From: Legionella_A sp963772805
Lineage (GTDB): Bacteria; Pseudomonadota; Gammaproteobacteria; Legionellales; Legionellaceae
Reading direction: 5' to 3'
Length of the DNA stretch: 64,000 bases
Assembly: GCA_963772805.1 (NCBI GenBank)
Contig: CAVYYU010000002.1
Span: forward strand, 1-64,000
Each line of letters opens with the position of its first letter. The stretch's first letter is position 1. Both the position numbers and the translations under genes were made by a program. Shown one piece after another: positions 34,466-44,400 of this stretch. Under the pieces are notes generated by a model. The model was not told the origin of the DNA, searched no databases, and saw nothing but the letters and a program-made list of their open reading frames with translations.

Positions 34466-36073
34466 ATGTTAGACATACGAAGTATAGGCATGGAATTTGG
34501 AAAGAAATCCTTATTTCAGAATGTTGATTTAATCTTGTTGCCTACACGACGTTATGGGGTTGTCGGCGCAAACGGTACTGGAAAATCCACCTTTCTTAAA
34601 ATTCTCGCCGGTGAGGAGCCATCGACCAGTGGCACTGTCGAAAAAGCGAAGAGTCTCAATGTCGGGATTTTAAAGCAAGATCATTTCCGTTATGAAGACG
34701 ATCGCCTCATTGATGTTGTAATTCGCGGTAATACCATTTTATGGGATGCCATGCTCGAAAAAGACAAGCTCTATGCGGCCGACGATTTCAGCGAAGAGGA
34801 TGGTTACCGCCTGAGTGAACTTGAAGAAATTATCATGCATCAAAACGGCTATGAGGCAGAACCAACTGCAAAAAACTTACTGCTGGGCCTGGGAATTGCT
34901 GAAAAATTTCATCACGGCCCGCTCAGCGCACTGTCTGGGGGATACAAGCTGCGTGTTTTATTAGCGCAAGTCTTATATCAACAACCAGACATCATGCTAC
35001 TCGATGAGCCAACCAACCATTTGGATATTTTATCCATTGCCTGGTTAGAGCAGTTTTTAACAACAAGCTTTAATGGCCTGCTGATTTTTATTTCGCATGA
35101 CCGCGGCTTTCTAAATAATATTTCCACCAATATTCTTGATATTGATTACGACACCGTTACTGACTACCACGGCGATTATGACAAATTTTGCCAGGCAAAA
35201 GAAGAACGTTTATTGTTGAAACAAAGTGAATTAAAAAACCAGGAAAAGAAAATCGAGGCGATGCAAACCTTTGTCGACCGTTTTGGTGCGAAAGCCAGTA
35301 AAGCCACGCAAGCGGCGTCTCGACAAAAAATGATTGACCGCATCGAGCGTGTTGAAATCAAAGACTCAAATATCGCAACGCCCCATTTTAATTTCCAGCA
35401 GAAAAAACCGTCGGGTAAATCAATCATTAAAGTAGACAATCTCCATAAAAAATATGATGAAAGAATCCTGTTAAAAGACGTCTCGTATACTATCCAGCGT
35501 GGTGATAAATGCGCCATTATCGGTCCAAACGGCATTGGTAAATCAACGTTATTAAAAATTTTACTCCATGAAGTTGCCGCCGACCAAGGGCACTTCGAAT
35601 GGAGCGAGACGACAAGTGTTGGTTATTTTGCTCAAGACTATCGCACCCAACTGGACCCGGAACAAACTGTATTGCAATGGATGGAAGATAACATTGTTGC
35701 CCCCTCGCAAGAAATCAGAAAAGTATTGGGGCAAGTATTATTCCGCGGCTCGGATGTCGATAAGAAAATTGGCATGTTAAGCGGTGGCGAGTCTGCCCGC
35801 CTGATCATGGGAAAATTGATTTTAGAAAAACACAACGTTCTCATCTTCGACGAGCCAACCAATCACCTGGATTTGGAATCGATTGACGCGTTGATTGAAG
35901 CCATACAAGCTTTTCCAGGTGCCGTATTATTTGTCAGTCATAATCGCTATTTCATCGACAGCATCTCAACGCGCGTTTTAGTGTTAACCGAACAATATGG
36001 TGTGCAGAATTATCTGGGCAATTATAATGATTATTTGCACCAGTTCGGCAAGGATTATCTCGCAACAGCCTAG
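34466..36073 (+). CDS. ABC-F family ATPase (YbiT-like)
   Basis: The 535-aa protein has two tandem ABC domains and no membrane domain. Domain 1 has Walker A GANGTGKST, signature LSGGYKLR and Walker B IMLLDEPTNHLD. Domain 2 has GPNGIGKST, LSGGESAR and VLIFDEPTNHLD. The P-site tRNA-interaction linker lies between (LLLKQSELKNQEKKIEAMQT and the ASKATQAASRQKM stretch). ABC-F proteins act on the ribosome to relieve stalling; YbiT is the closest E. coli subtype judging by the N-terminal MLDIRSIGMEFGKKSLF. A clear promoter precedes it. Monocistronic. Confidence 0.92.
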   Translation: MLDIRSIGMEFGKKSLFQNVDLILLPTRRYGVVGANGTGKSTFLKILAGEEPSTSGTVEKAKSLNVGILKQDHFRYEDDRLIDVVIRGNTILWDAMLEKDKLYAADDFSEEDGYRLSELEEIIMHQNGYEAEPTAKNLLLGLGIAEKFHHGPLSALSGGYKLRVLLAQVLYQQPDIMLLDEPTNHLDILSIAWLEQFLTTSFNGLLIFISHDRGFLNNISTNILDIDYDTVTDYHGDYDKFCQAKEERLLLKQSELKNQEKKIEAMQTFVDRFGAKASKATQAASRQKMIDRIERVEIKDSNIATPHFNFQQKKPSGKSIIKVDNLHKKYDERILLKDVSYTIQRGDKCAIIGPNGIGKSTLLKILLHEVAADQGHFEWSETTSVGYFAQDYRTQLDPEQTVLQWMEDNIVAPSQEIRKVLGQVLFRGSDVDKKIGMLSGGESARLIMGKLILEKHNVLIFDEPTNHLDLESIDALIEAIQAFPGAVLFVSHNRYFIDSISTRVLVLTEQYGVQNYLGNYNDYLHQFGKDYLATA

Positions 36074-36114
36074 CCATGGGATTGCAGATTTTCGCAGCCC
36101 ACCCCCATCTTACT

Positions 36115-39100
36115 TTATGGCGTCATTCCCTTTTGTTCATCAGACGACGCCATGATAAGCCCTTGTGACAACTGCCCCATAAACGCTTGCAGCGCTATAT
36201 TCAGCGTATTGAACAGCGCCGAGCCTTTGGGTATCGCTTGACTGTTTTTAAGGGGGACTTCAACGTCCTCATCAATGCGCCGTTTTAACGCATGCAATGC
36301 CCCTTGCAACCGTTGTTGCTGCTGCACTGTAAACGGGTTGTTTTTATCCGAAAAACTGACTTGCAGTGCCGTAAGCAGCGTCTGCGCGCTATCAAAAATA
36401 CGGCTATATTTCTCCATGTACTCGGCCATTTTTTCATCTCGTGAGCTCTTAAACATCGTCCAATGTGGAGTAGCATAGTATTGAAGGCCACCTAAAATAC
36501 TTTTCCCACTCGTGGAAAAAGGCTTCGATAATTTATCCAGTTCACGCCCCAACTCCTCCAGCACATCATCCGCCAGACGCGCTATATCCAAGGTATCTAG
36601 CTGACAAGCCCGCTCTGCATCATCAGGCTTCGCTGCATGCTGATTCGATACGGCTGTAGACAGAAACACCAGTGAGCTGGTTTCAGGCACGGCGGTATGA
36701 GGAAATTTGACCACAAATTGCTGCAGATGAGCGACCAGTCTCTGATCCAAGACAGGTGTATTCTCAATGAATTTATTTAAAGAGGGCACTTGTCCAATAG
36801 CGCACAGTTTCATATTAAGCTGCTGGGTAAATGCTACATTTTCCTCAGTAAAAAAAGCAGGTGAGAGACTATGAGCCACAAGTGGTAAATTAGCTAAGGT
36901 GCATTTCCCCAGCTGATCCAGGCGCGCTTTTAACACCAGGAAATTTGCGGATTGAGCATCAAGATTAGCAATGTCCCATCGTATTCGCGGGACTTGTCCG
37001 GATAGTGCATAGAAGTTTAAGCCCTGGATGGTTGACTCAGAAATATTGCCCACTTCATTACGATTTAAAAATCGCATCACGTCTTGCGTAAACATACGCG
37101 CATCCAGATTAGCCAATTTTTTCAAGTTGTCAGGCTGCCACCAATTCTCATTCAGTGTTTGCAACAGCTCATAGCCTGCATCATAACTTGGCAAGATTTG
37201 CTGCAGCGCGAGCGCGAGCAGGGACTCAACACGCTCAGTCATGCCACGAGCTAACTCCGGAGATTGCATTAGTAGATGACCAATCATCACCAGCATTTTG
37301 CGAGGCTCGGCTTCAGCAAACCAAGGATTGGCAGGAAGCAATAAAAACCCTTCTCTGATTGTTAATAATTGATTGAGATAATCCAAATCAACCGTATCCA
37401 GTGTTATATCAACTGGCGTTGTGCGCTGCTGCAACAGGCCTATTTGCAGCAGCGCCGCACTCAGCGGCAGCGTCACAATAAACGGGCTCGGAGCTCCTGG
37501 CAAAGCCTCTAGCGCCAAACGAATATAGGGCGCACCATCTGGTGCAAGCGTTGCCGCCAGGGTCAGGGCATGTTGCTTTTTAAGCGCAAGTTCACTCGGT
37601 TGAATGGCTTGCAGTAATTCGGCAATATGCCTTGCTTTATCATCCAGCCGTCCTCGACCGAGCGTGAGAATATCAATGGGGTTAGCTGCAAATTCAGCTT
37701 GAGTAAGTCCTAACTCATTTACCAAGTTTAATCCTTCAATATGAGCGAGTGAGAACTCATTGGGATTAATCGTTGCGCACAAGGTAATTATGCCTGATTC
37801 TATCTTGCTGCCTGTATAACAAAGCCACCAAGATGCGGTCTTTTCGGTTAATAGTTCGGGGGGAATTTGTGGCGCCAATTTCATGAGCCGCTGATAACTC
37901 TTGGGGCTGATGCTCCCTCTATCTTTTAATTCGGTTAAAAAAGCGGCATTTATCTCTTCATAAAATGCGGGGATATCACGCAACAAAAGCGTGTCTTTAT
38001 TAACCGTATCATCCAGCTTGCGATAGTCCAGCTTTAAATAGCGGGTAATGACCCTCGCCTCAGCGAGAGATAGCCTATTAAAAAAAGAAATGGCCTCATT
38101 TGTTTGATAATGAGCAGGTAGGCTTCGTACCAGCTCGCGAATACTTTCATTAGGTATTCGTGCGAGTTGGCTCGCCATGTCCAGCTTAAAGGCTTCATGG
38201 ATATCAAAGGACTGAAAATTAAAATGTTCAATCTGGCATAACCCCTGAAGCTGGCGTTGAAAATCCTGAATCTCTAGTTGCAGATGACTTTGAAATAAAT
38301 TAAATTCCGCCGCTATTTCTTTATCAATGCGCACCAATACTCCGATTGAGCGCAATATGTTCTCAAAAATTTTGTCTTTTGATACATAACGCGAAGCCAG
38401 GAGTTCAGTGATATCATGTGCCGCGGCCGTCAATGCAGCGCATTGTGCAGCGCGGGCAGCATTCTGCGACCCCTTCCACCACAAAAAAGATCGTTTGTTT
38501 CTATAATTATCAGCTGTTTTTTGTAAGCCTTTAGCGATCGCACTTAATTCGATTTCAACCAACGGTTTTGGGGAGTGTCTTCGCCAGATGTTGATTGAAC
38601 GAATCCGTTTATCAGCAATATCACGCCCAAGCAGGTTTAAAAGATCCTGTTTTTGCGGCAAAGGAATAGACGGCGACGCGAATAACTGCCTTTCAAGTGC
38701 TGGCCACGCACGATGGTAGGAAATGAAGTAATGCATCTCATCTGTCAACTCAAAATAATTAGGCGAGCCCGCAGATGTATTCGCCACCAAATAAGCCAAT
38801 AGCGTATCAGGTGTAGATGCCAGCTTTTCAAGCACTTTTGTTCGGAAGATTATCTGTTCCGGCTCTTTCATCACAATATTATTCTTGTGATTCAAGCGAC
38901 TCGAACGCCTTTGTGCTATCCCGTCAGCATGGTGTCTAAAACCAGGCTCCAGCACGTAATGAGGAACATGACGATGAAAAAAATCTAAAAAATGACAACT
39001 TATCCTGTTTTTGTGCACACAAATTTTGCCAGGCAGGTCAGGATTAACAACGAAGAACTCATCAAAGTGCGGCGAGTCCTTAATAATCGTATAGTGCTGG

Positions 39101-40335
39101 TTGAATTTTTTGGTGATGTCTTCTTGCTGCGGCAAACTCAAGGGAGCCGTAAGACCCAGTGCAGACCAGATGGTATTAATATAAGCAAAAATTAACGGCT
39201 CTATCGCATCGCCATTTTCCAGACCCGTTTTAACGCTGATGGCAATCAAGTAACCATGCCACTCGTCGTCAAATACAGCACCAAAATCCTTGTCTGTAAG
39301 TTGGTGTGTCCGGCAATAACCATTAACCTCGCCTAGAAAAAACTGCACTTTTATTGATAACCGCTCAGCTTCTTCAACCGTAGTTACTGCGAGCAGATCA
39401 TCATAAAAGACACTGCCTGCTTGTTGCTGCCAAAATGTCTCGTCTGGCACCGCAAGACGCACAAATCCATTCGCCCACTCACGTACAGTATCATTTTCAT
39501 CGTATTGCAAACTTGCGGTAACACCCGCAAAATCAAGCAGATTGCCATAGTTGTCACGCTCAAGAGATACATCGGGATTAATTCGTGTTAGCTCACGCCG
39601 GATGATGTCTTTCAATGCATCAAAATTTTCATCATTAATGATTTGCAGATGGGGGCTTGTTTGATTAACTCGAGCAACAACAGTATCTATTAATTGTTCT
39701 CTAGCTGATTTTCGATTGAGCCGCATTATAGTACGGCCGATTGGTGAAAATGTAGTGCGCAAACGGTATCCAAGACCCGCGTTAAGTGGCTGTATGAGTC
39801 CTCCACTGATGTTACGCGCTAATTTAAAAACAGGATCAGTAAAGCGCATGTAGGAATCGGGTCTATGTGGCGAAAGCTGGATAGCGAAACCATTTTCAGC
39901 AAACTTTAATACTTGTAATATACCCCTGGGCAATACCGGAAATTGCTGCAAACCCAGGTTTGCAATTTCACCATCTCTATCGAAATTAATTTTTAATAAC
40001 GCCATTAAATCAAGATAATAGCGAATCTGTTGCAGCCGTTGTGTTTTTTGATTAAGCACCGATTGGTAAGCAATCGTAGGAGTAGCATTTTTCAGCGCAT
40101 TTATCGTCGCGATGTCTGTTTGAATGTTTTTGATATATGCATTTAAGATTTGTTCCGCAGAGAGTCGGACGTCTTTGCCATAAAAAAATGCCGCCAATTC
40201 AAGCGTTGTTTGACAGGTATTATCCAGCCCTATCTCTTCCCCCCCAATAATCGGCAACAGTAAGTGCACCCGATTCGCATCATCAATGTAGAGATAATCA
40301 CAGTGTGCTGGCTCTCGAAAGTTTATTTCAGGCAT
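36115..40335 (-). CDS. 1406-aa protein of unknown function, effector candidate
   Basis: This giant soluble protein has no signal peptide or transmembrane segment and is largely helical, with many Leu-rich stretches. The N-terminus (CDYLYIDDANRVHLLLPIIG) looks like a small beta domain, followed by long helical arrays to the C-terminal tail (ALQAFMGQLSQGLIMASSDEQ). No catalytic motif could be found by eye. Size, lack of secretion signal and placement next to other orphan proteins fit a Dot/Icm-type effector, possibly a scaffold or membrane-trafficking factor; this is inference. The frame is open throughout, so it is maintained by selection. It is convergent with the ABC-F gene and divergent from the HExxH gene. 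Confidence 0.65.
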   Translation of the reverse strand: MPEINFREPAHCDYLYIDDANRVHLLLPIIGGEEIGLDNTCQTTLELAAFFYGKDVRLSAEQILNAYIKNIQTDIATINALKNATPTIAYQSVLNQKTQRLQQIRYYLDLMALLKINFDRDGEIANLGLQQFPVLPRGILQVLKFAENGFAIQLSPHRPDSYMRFTDPVFKLARNISGGLIQPLNAGLGYRLRTTFSPIGRTIMRLNRKSAREQLIDTVVARVNQTSPHLQIINDENFDALKDIIRRELTRINPDVSLERDNYGNLLDFAGVTASLQYDENDTVREWANGFVRLAVPDETFWQQQAGSVFYDDLLAVTTVEEAERLSIKVQFFLGEVNGYCRTHQLTDKDFGAVFDDEWHGYLIAISVKTGLENGDAIEPLIFAYINTIWSALGLTAPLSLPQQEDITKKFNQHYTIIKDSPHFDEFFVVNPDLPGKICVHKNRISCHFLDFFHRHVPHYVLEPGFRHHADGIAQRRSSRLNHKNNIVMKEPEQIIFRTKVLEKLASTPDTLLAYLVANTSAGSPNYFELTDEMHYFISYHRAWPALERQLFASPSIPLPQKQDLLNLLGRDIADKRIRSINIWRRHSPKPLVEIELSAIAKGLQKTADNYRNKRSFLWWKGSQNAARAAQCAALTAAAHDITELLASRYVSKDKIFENILRSIGVLVRIDKEIAAEFNLFQSHLQLEIQDFQRQLQGLCQIEHFNFQSFDIHEAFKLDMASQLARIPNESIRELVRSLPAHYQTNEAISFFNRLSLAEARVITRYLKLDYRKLDDTVNKDTLLLRDIPAFYEEINAAFLTELKDRGSISPKSYQRLMKLAPQIPPELLTEKTASWWLCYTGSKIESGIITLCATINPNEFSLAHIEGLNLVNELGLTQAEFAANPIDILTLGRGRLDDKARHIAELLQAIQPSELALKKQHALTLAATLAPDGAPYIRLALEALPGAPSPFIVTLPLSAALLQIGLLQQRTTPVDITLDTVDLDYLNQLLTIREGFLLLPANPWFAEAEPRKMLVMIGHLLMQSPELARGMTERVESLLALALQQILPSYDAGYELLQTLNENWWQPDNLKKLANLDARMFTQDVMRFLNRNEVGNISESTIQGLNFYALSGQVPRIRWDIANLDAQSANFLVLKARLDQLGKCTLANLPLVAHSLSPAFFTEENVAFTQQLNMKLCAIGQVPSLNKFIENTPVLDQRLVAHLQQFVVKFPHTAVPETSSLVFLSTAVSNQHAAKPDDAERACQLDTLDIARLADDVLEELGRELDKLSKPFSTSGKSILGGLQYYATPHWTMFKSSRDEKMAEYMEKYSRIFDSAQTLLTALQVSFSDKNNPFTVQQQQRLQGALHALKRRIDEDVEVPLKNSQAIPKGSALFNTLNIALQAFMGQLSQGLIMASSDEQKGMTP

Positions 40336-40558
40336 GTTTTAAACCAAAATTCTCGACGACGTGCGTATTGTAGCACACAAAAAGTCATCCCTGTACACAA
40401 ATGACTCAGCTTAATTTTCCCAAACACACACCGCATCAGCTCCACCCTCGTCTACAGTTGACTATTCGCAAAATAGCAGATAAGCATTAAGAGCACCCCT
40501 TAGCAAAAGCACCTTCACCGTATTTAAATGCGCCGTTTAGGGCAAGGGAGAAACAACC

Positions 40559-41263
40559 ATGCTGTCTAAAAAAGATATTGAGCTGATAATCGATGCGTGT
40601 CGTAAAGCGGCTGAAAATGGCCTCGGCAACGGCAACAAAGCAACCATACAACAACTAACAGTCGATTTTTTAAAACCACCGATGGATTTTCTCGGGGTCG
40701 GCAACAATCCGGCAATTTTTGTTAATCAATCCACCCACAGTCTTTTAGGCAGGTTTCACCAGCACTGGGAGCTCAATAAAACCATCGCCGTCAAAGAAGA
40801 TTTCCTCAGCAATGAGGCGATCACGGTGATCGGTGTTATTACCCATGAAACGGGGCATGCATTTAATGTTGCTGCCAATATTGAAAACTCGGAGGCGAAT
40901 GCGTATGTGTTTGAAATTGAAATCATGTCGCTGTGGTTTAAAAGCAAAACCCCACCATTATTCGATGCGCTAGCATGTGATCTGCAATCCTACTTTGCAA
41001 CCCGCCTGCCTTATTATCGCAAGGAGAGCAAATATCATCATTATCTGGCAAAATTAGTCGCGGAAATTGAGCAAGATAACGCGACGAACAAATCCGCGTC
41101 ATTCTCGCCAGAAACTAAAATGGACTCACCCAGACTTGTTGTGCCAACACCGACTTTTCTGGATTTAAAGCCAACGGCTTTCTTTAAAAACGAAACCGAC
41201 GAGCAAACCCGAACACCCGTTGAGGAAAAACCAACGGTTCATGACGATTGTGTCATTTCCTAA
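40559..41263 (+). CDS. HExxH zinc-metalloprotease-like protein with C-terminal CaaX box, effector candidate
   Basis: The 234-aa protein has an ATG preceded by GGGAG. Residues 93-119 read as a zincin active site: H96-E97-T-G-H100, with E112 and E119 downstream (SEANAYVFE), the E-x-x-A-x-x-x-x-E style of gluzincins. The C-terminal third is disordered and Pro/Thr/Glu-rich (TDEQTRTPVEEKPT), resembling an E-block translocation signal. The last four residues are CVIS, a textbook CaaX farnesylation motif. Host prenylation of bacterial effectors through CaaX boxes is established for Legionella. This gene therefore looks like a secreted protease targeted to host membranes. The chemistry and targeting are inferred. 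Confidence 0.72.
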   Translation: MLSKKDIELIIDACRKAAENGLGNGNKATIQQLTVDFLKPPMDFLGVGNNPAIFVNQSTHSLLGRFHQHWELNKTIAVKEDFLSNEAITVIGVITHETGHAFNVAANIENSEANAYVFEIEIMSLWFKSKTPPLFDALACDLQSYFATRLPYYRKESKYHHYLAKLVAEIEQDNATNKSASFSPETKMDSPRLVVPTPTFLDLKPTAFFKNETDEQTRTPVEEKPTVHDDCVIS

Positions 41264-41416
41264 CATTTGCACAGTCAGGCAGATTGGCCATCAAGTCAAC
41301 CTGCCTGCAAGCGCTAACATCAACCGCAGGCGAACTGAAAAACAATTAAAAACACTCGATTCTTTTTTGCGCACATTGTCTATACTGATACTAAGGCTAA
41401 CAACCAAAGAAATATA

Positions 41417-44400
41417 ATGCCTATTGATGAAAATGCTCAAGCTAAGGCACAAGCGGAATTCATGACTGCTGCGATAAAATGCGCGCAAAACATTGCATCC
41501 GCGAAAGACCCCCTTGCTTTTGACCCACAGGGGCGTGTTTTAATCGATGTGGCGTTGTCTGATATTTATAACGCAAATGAACAAAAGCAAGAAAAATGGC
41601 TTACAGAAAAACTTGGTAGGAGCGTTTCTAAAACGATAACCATTAGTCTTGATATAAATCATATCCCAGAGCTCAAGGCAAAATTTACAACGGCATTAGA
41701 TGAAAAATTAAAAGCGCAAGAAGCCTCAGATGATGTTCGTAAAGATATTATTAAGCAGTTATACACACCAGCTGAAAGCAAAGAACATAAAAGCGAAGCC
41801 AAAGCAGCTGAAATAGCATCCAAGGTTCATGAAGGTCTCCCTAAAGGCAGCATCATTGCGTTGCAACAAGAATATCATTTCCACCTAAGCCTGGCGCTGC
41901 GCACCTGGAAAACGTTTTTTCATCCCAAACTGGAGAAAAAGGAAACGCAACTGGATGCCGCCTTTACAGAAACCATGGTCAAGGTAAACAGCCTGGTTTT
42001 GGATGCCTATGCTAAAGCGCTGGTAAAGGCGAATGTCTCAGATAAAATAGATATTGGCATATTAAATAAAGAATTAGACCTCGCACGTAAATCCATGACG
42101 AAGGAGGCGCACGCATATTTATTTAAACATATTATTCAAGAAACCAAAGTTAAGTTTGATCGCGACGAGTTAGAAAAACTGAGCGAAAAAGGTCAAAAAA
42201 AATTAAAAAAGATCGCAGAAACAACCACCGCCACACCTAATGATATTATTCACACCAGCAGCAGCCAAGGCCTTGCCACCTGGATTTCTGGTTCGGAAAA
42301 TACTGCCCATCACCGTGCAAAAGGATTTGAGCACTTACCTCAACGGCAAATTATAACGCACCGATATAACGCTGATGGGGTAACGCCTAATAAATACGAA
42401 CGCCTGCAAATTCGCACCGCATCGCTCGATGTGAAAGAGGGTGTGACAAAAGAAAACCGCCAGGAGTTCATTGATGACATCGCCAAAAAGCTTGCGGGAA
42501 TTAATTCAAAATATCTTTTAAGTGAACGTCAGTCTTTGGGTGAACCGCAAGCATTTATTTATAATTTACATACTGCATCCAATGATAAAATTGGCTTCCT
42601 CGCTGTCGGTGATATGAATGGAAATAAACAAACGCAGGGGGCAGAACTCATCCTACAAGGAGCGCATCAATATAATGCCACGCAATTATCAAAAAAAGCC
42701 CCGGTATTTTGTTTTGTGCAGAATATTTCTGTCAATGGTTTTGGCGATACATTAGGTTATGATGGCAATCCTCTTCGTCAAGAAACAACTTTAATGTCAG
42801 AAATGGCGATGATGCATACCTTGCGCTCCGCATGCAACGAAGAACAACGGGCTAAAATTAACACGATAATGTCGACATATAGCGCCTATCTGACAACGAG
42901 TAATCGTGAACCTTCTTTTTCAGCCAGCAAGGAGGGTAAAAAAACCATTAAATTAATCTCGGAGATAAAAAACGACTGGAAAGAAAAAAAAGCACCTGTA
43001 CAGGGTGAAGAAAAATCCGCGCCGCCTATAGAGCCTGAACCAGACCTGATGATTACCAATGCAAAAGCCAGTTTAAAAAACATCATAGGCAATAACCTGC
43101 ATTTTTCCCATGACTATGCCGTATTAATCCAATCTTTATCTGTTTTTGTAGAAAAAGCGTCTATTGCAGGTTGCAAAAGTGGTAATGAACGGGCGCAAAT
43201 GATTAATGGTCGAGTTGGAATTTTTGACCAAGTATTGAACTCAGATACGAGCCAACAGCACACCTTAATTAAAGGCCTTGCAACCGCTTTAGAAACAATG
43301 GCCAGGACTACAAATATAAAAGACCTAAAGACAGCCCTGAATGACGCCTACCAAAAACATGGTGCACAACAAGCGGCTATATACGTGAGCCTGAGTGACC
43401 AAGGTGGCCCATCTAAAGTGAATGAACGACCCCAAGGGGGAAGTATAAATCGAAATAACGTGGAAGAAATTTCCATGAATCAAAAACACGCCGATAGCAT
43501 GCAAGCCCATAAAGGCATGACTAAATCCATGGTTGCAGGCGCGGAGAAAGCATTTGAATATCTGCATATAGAGCAACTGCGAGAGAAAAAAATAAAATCC
43601 GGAAAGTATAATGCATACTTAAATAATTCGTCACAGGTCAACGTCGTGCAAGGCGAGACTAGTAAAATTGAAGCTCGAAAAAATTTTGTAACACACCTTC
43701 TCTCACCGCAAGTTTTGCGCAAATCCGAAATGGACAAGGAAATACGAAAAACTTTTATAGACAAAGGAACACCAGAAAAAGCGGCAATTAATATGAAAAG
43801 TTTACTGGGTGCCGAGGGTGTGAAACTATATAAAGAAGCACTGGAAGAGGAGCGCGTAAACGGGAAAGAGTTGTCTTGGGAAAAAGCTACTGACGTGACA
43901 ATGCAGACTGATTTTCCATTTAAAAGAAGGTTCGTCGCACAAATCTTAGGTCCAGCCGGTGTTGGCAAGACAGGCGCGGTAAATATGCTGTTACCAATCT
44001 TAGCCGCTTTTATGGAAAAAGATAATAGCAAATCCAAAGAGACACCCTTGGTTGCCAAAATTGATGGCGGAGATTCCCGCGAAAACTCGAAAGTCAGGGA
44101 GTGGGCGGTGCAGCACGCCATAGACATGGGATATACGGGTGTTAAAGATATCTATCATATTGGTGATGAGAAAATTTTAGGTAAGGTAAAAAAAGATATC
44201 GAAGCAACGGCATCCGCCAAACCTCGCTGTAATATGATCATCCCCACCACCAGCTTCAAAGCGAATATGACCAAAAATTTTACGGATAAAAACGATGTAC
44301 AAGAAGTATTTGTCCAGGTCATGGGAAAACAAGAAGTCATTGAGTTTCAACAAAACAGCAGAGCATGGAAAAAAGATTGGAACAATGAAACGGAAACGCT

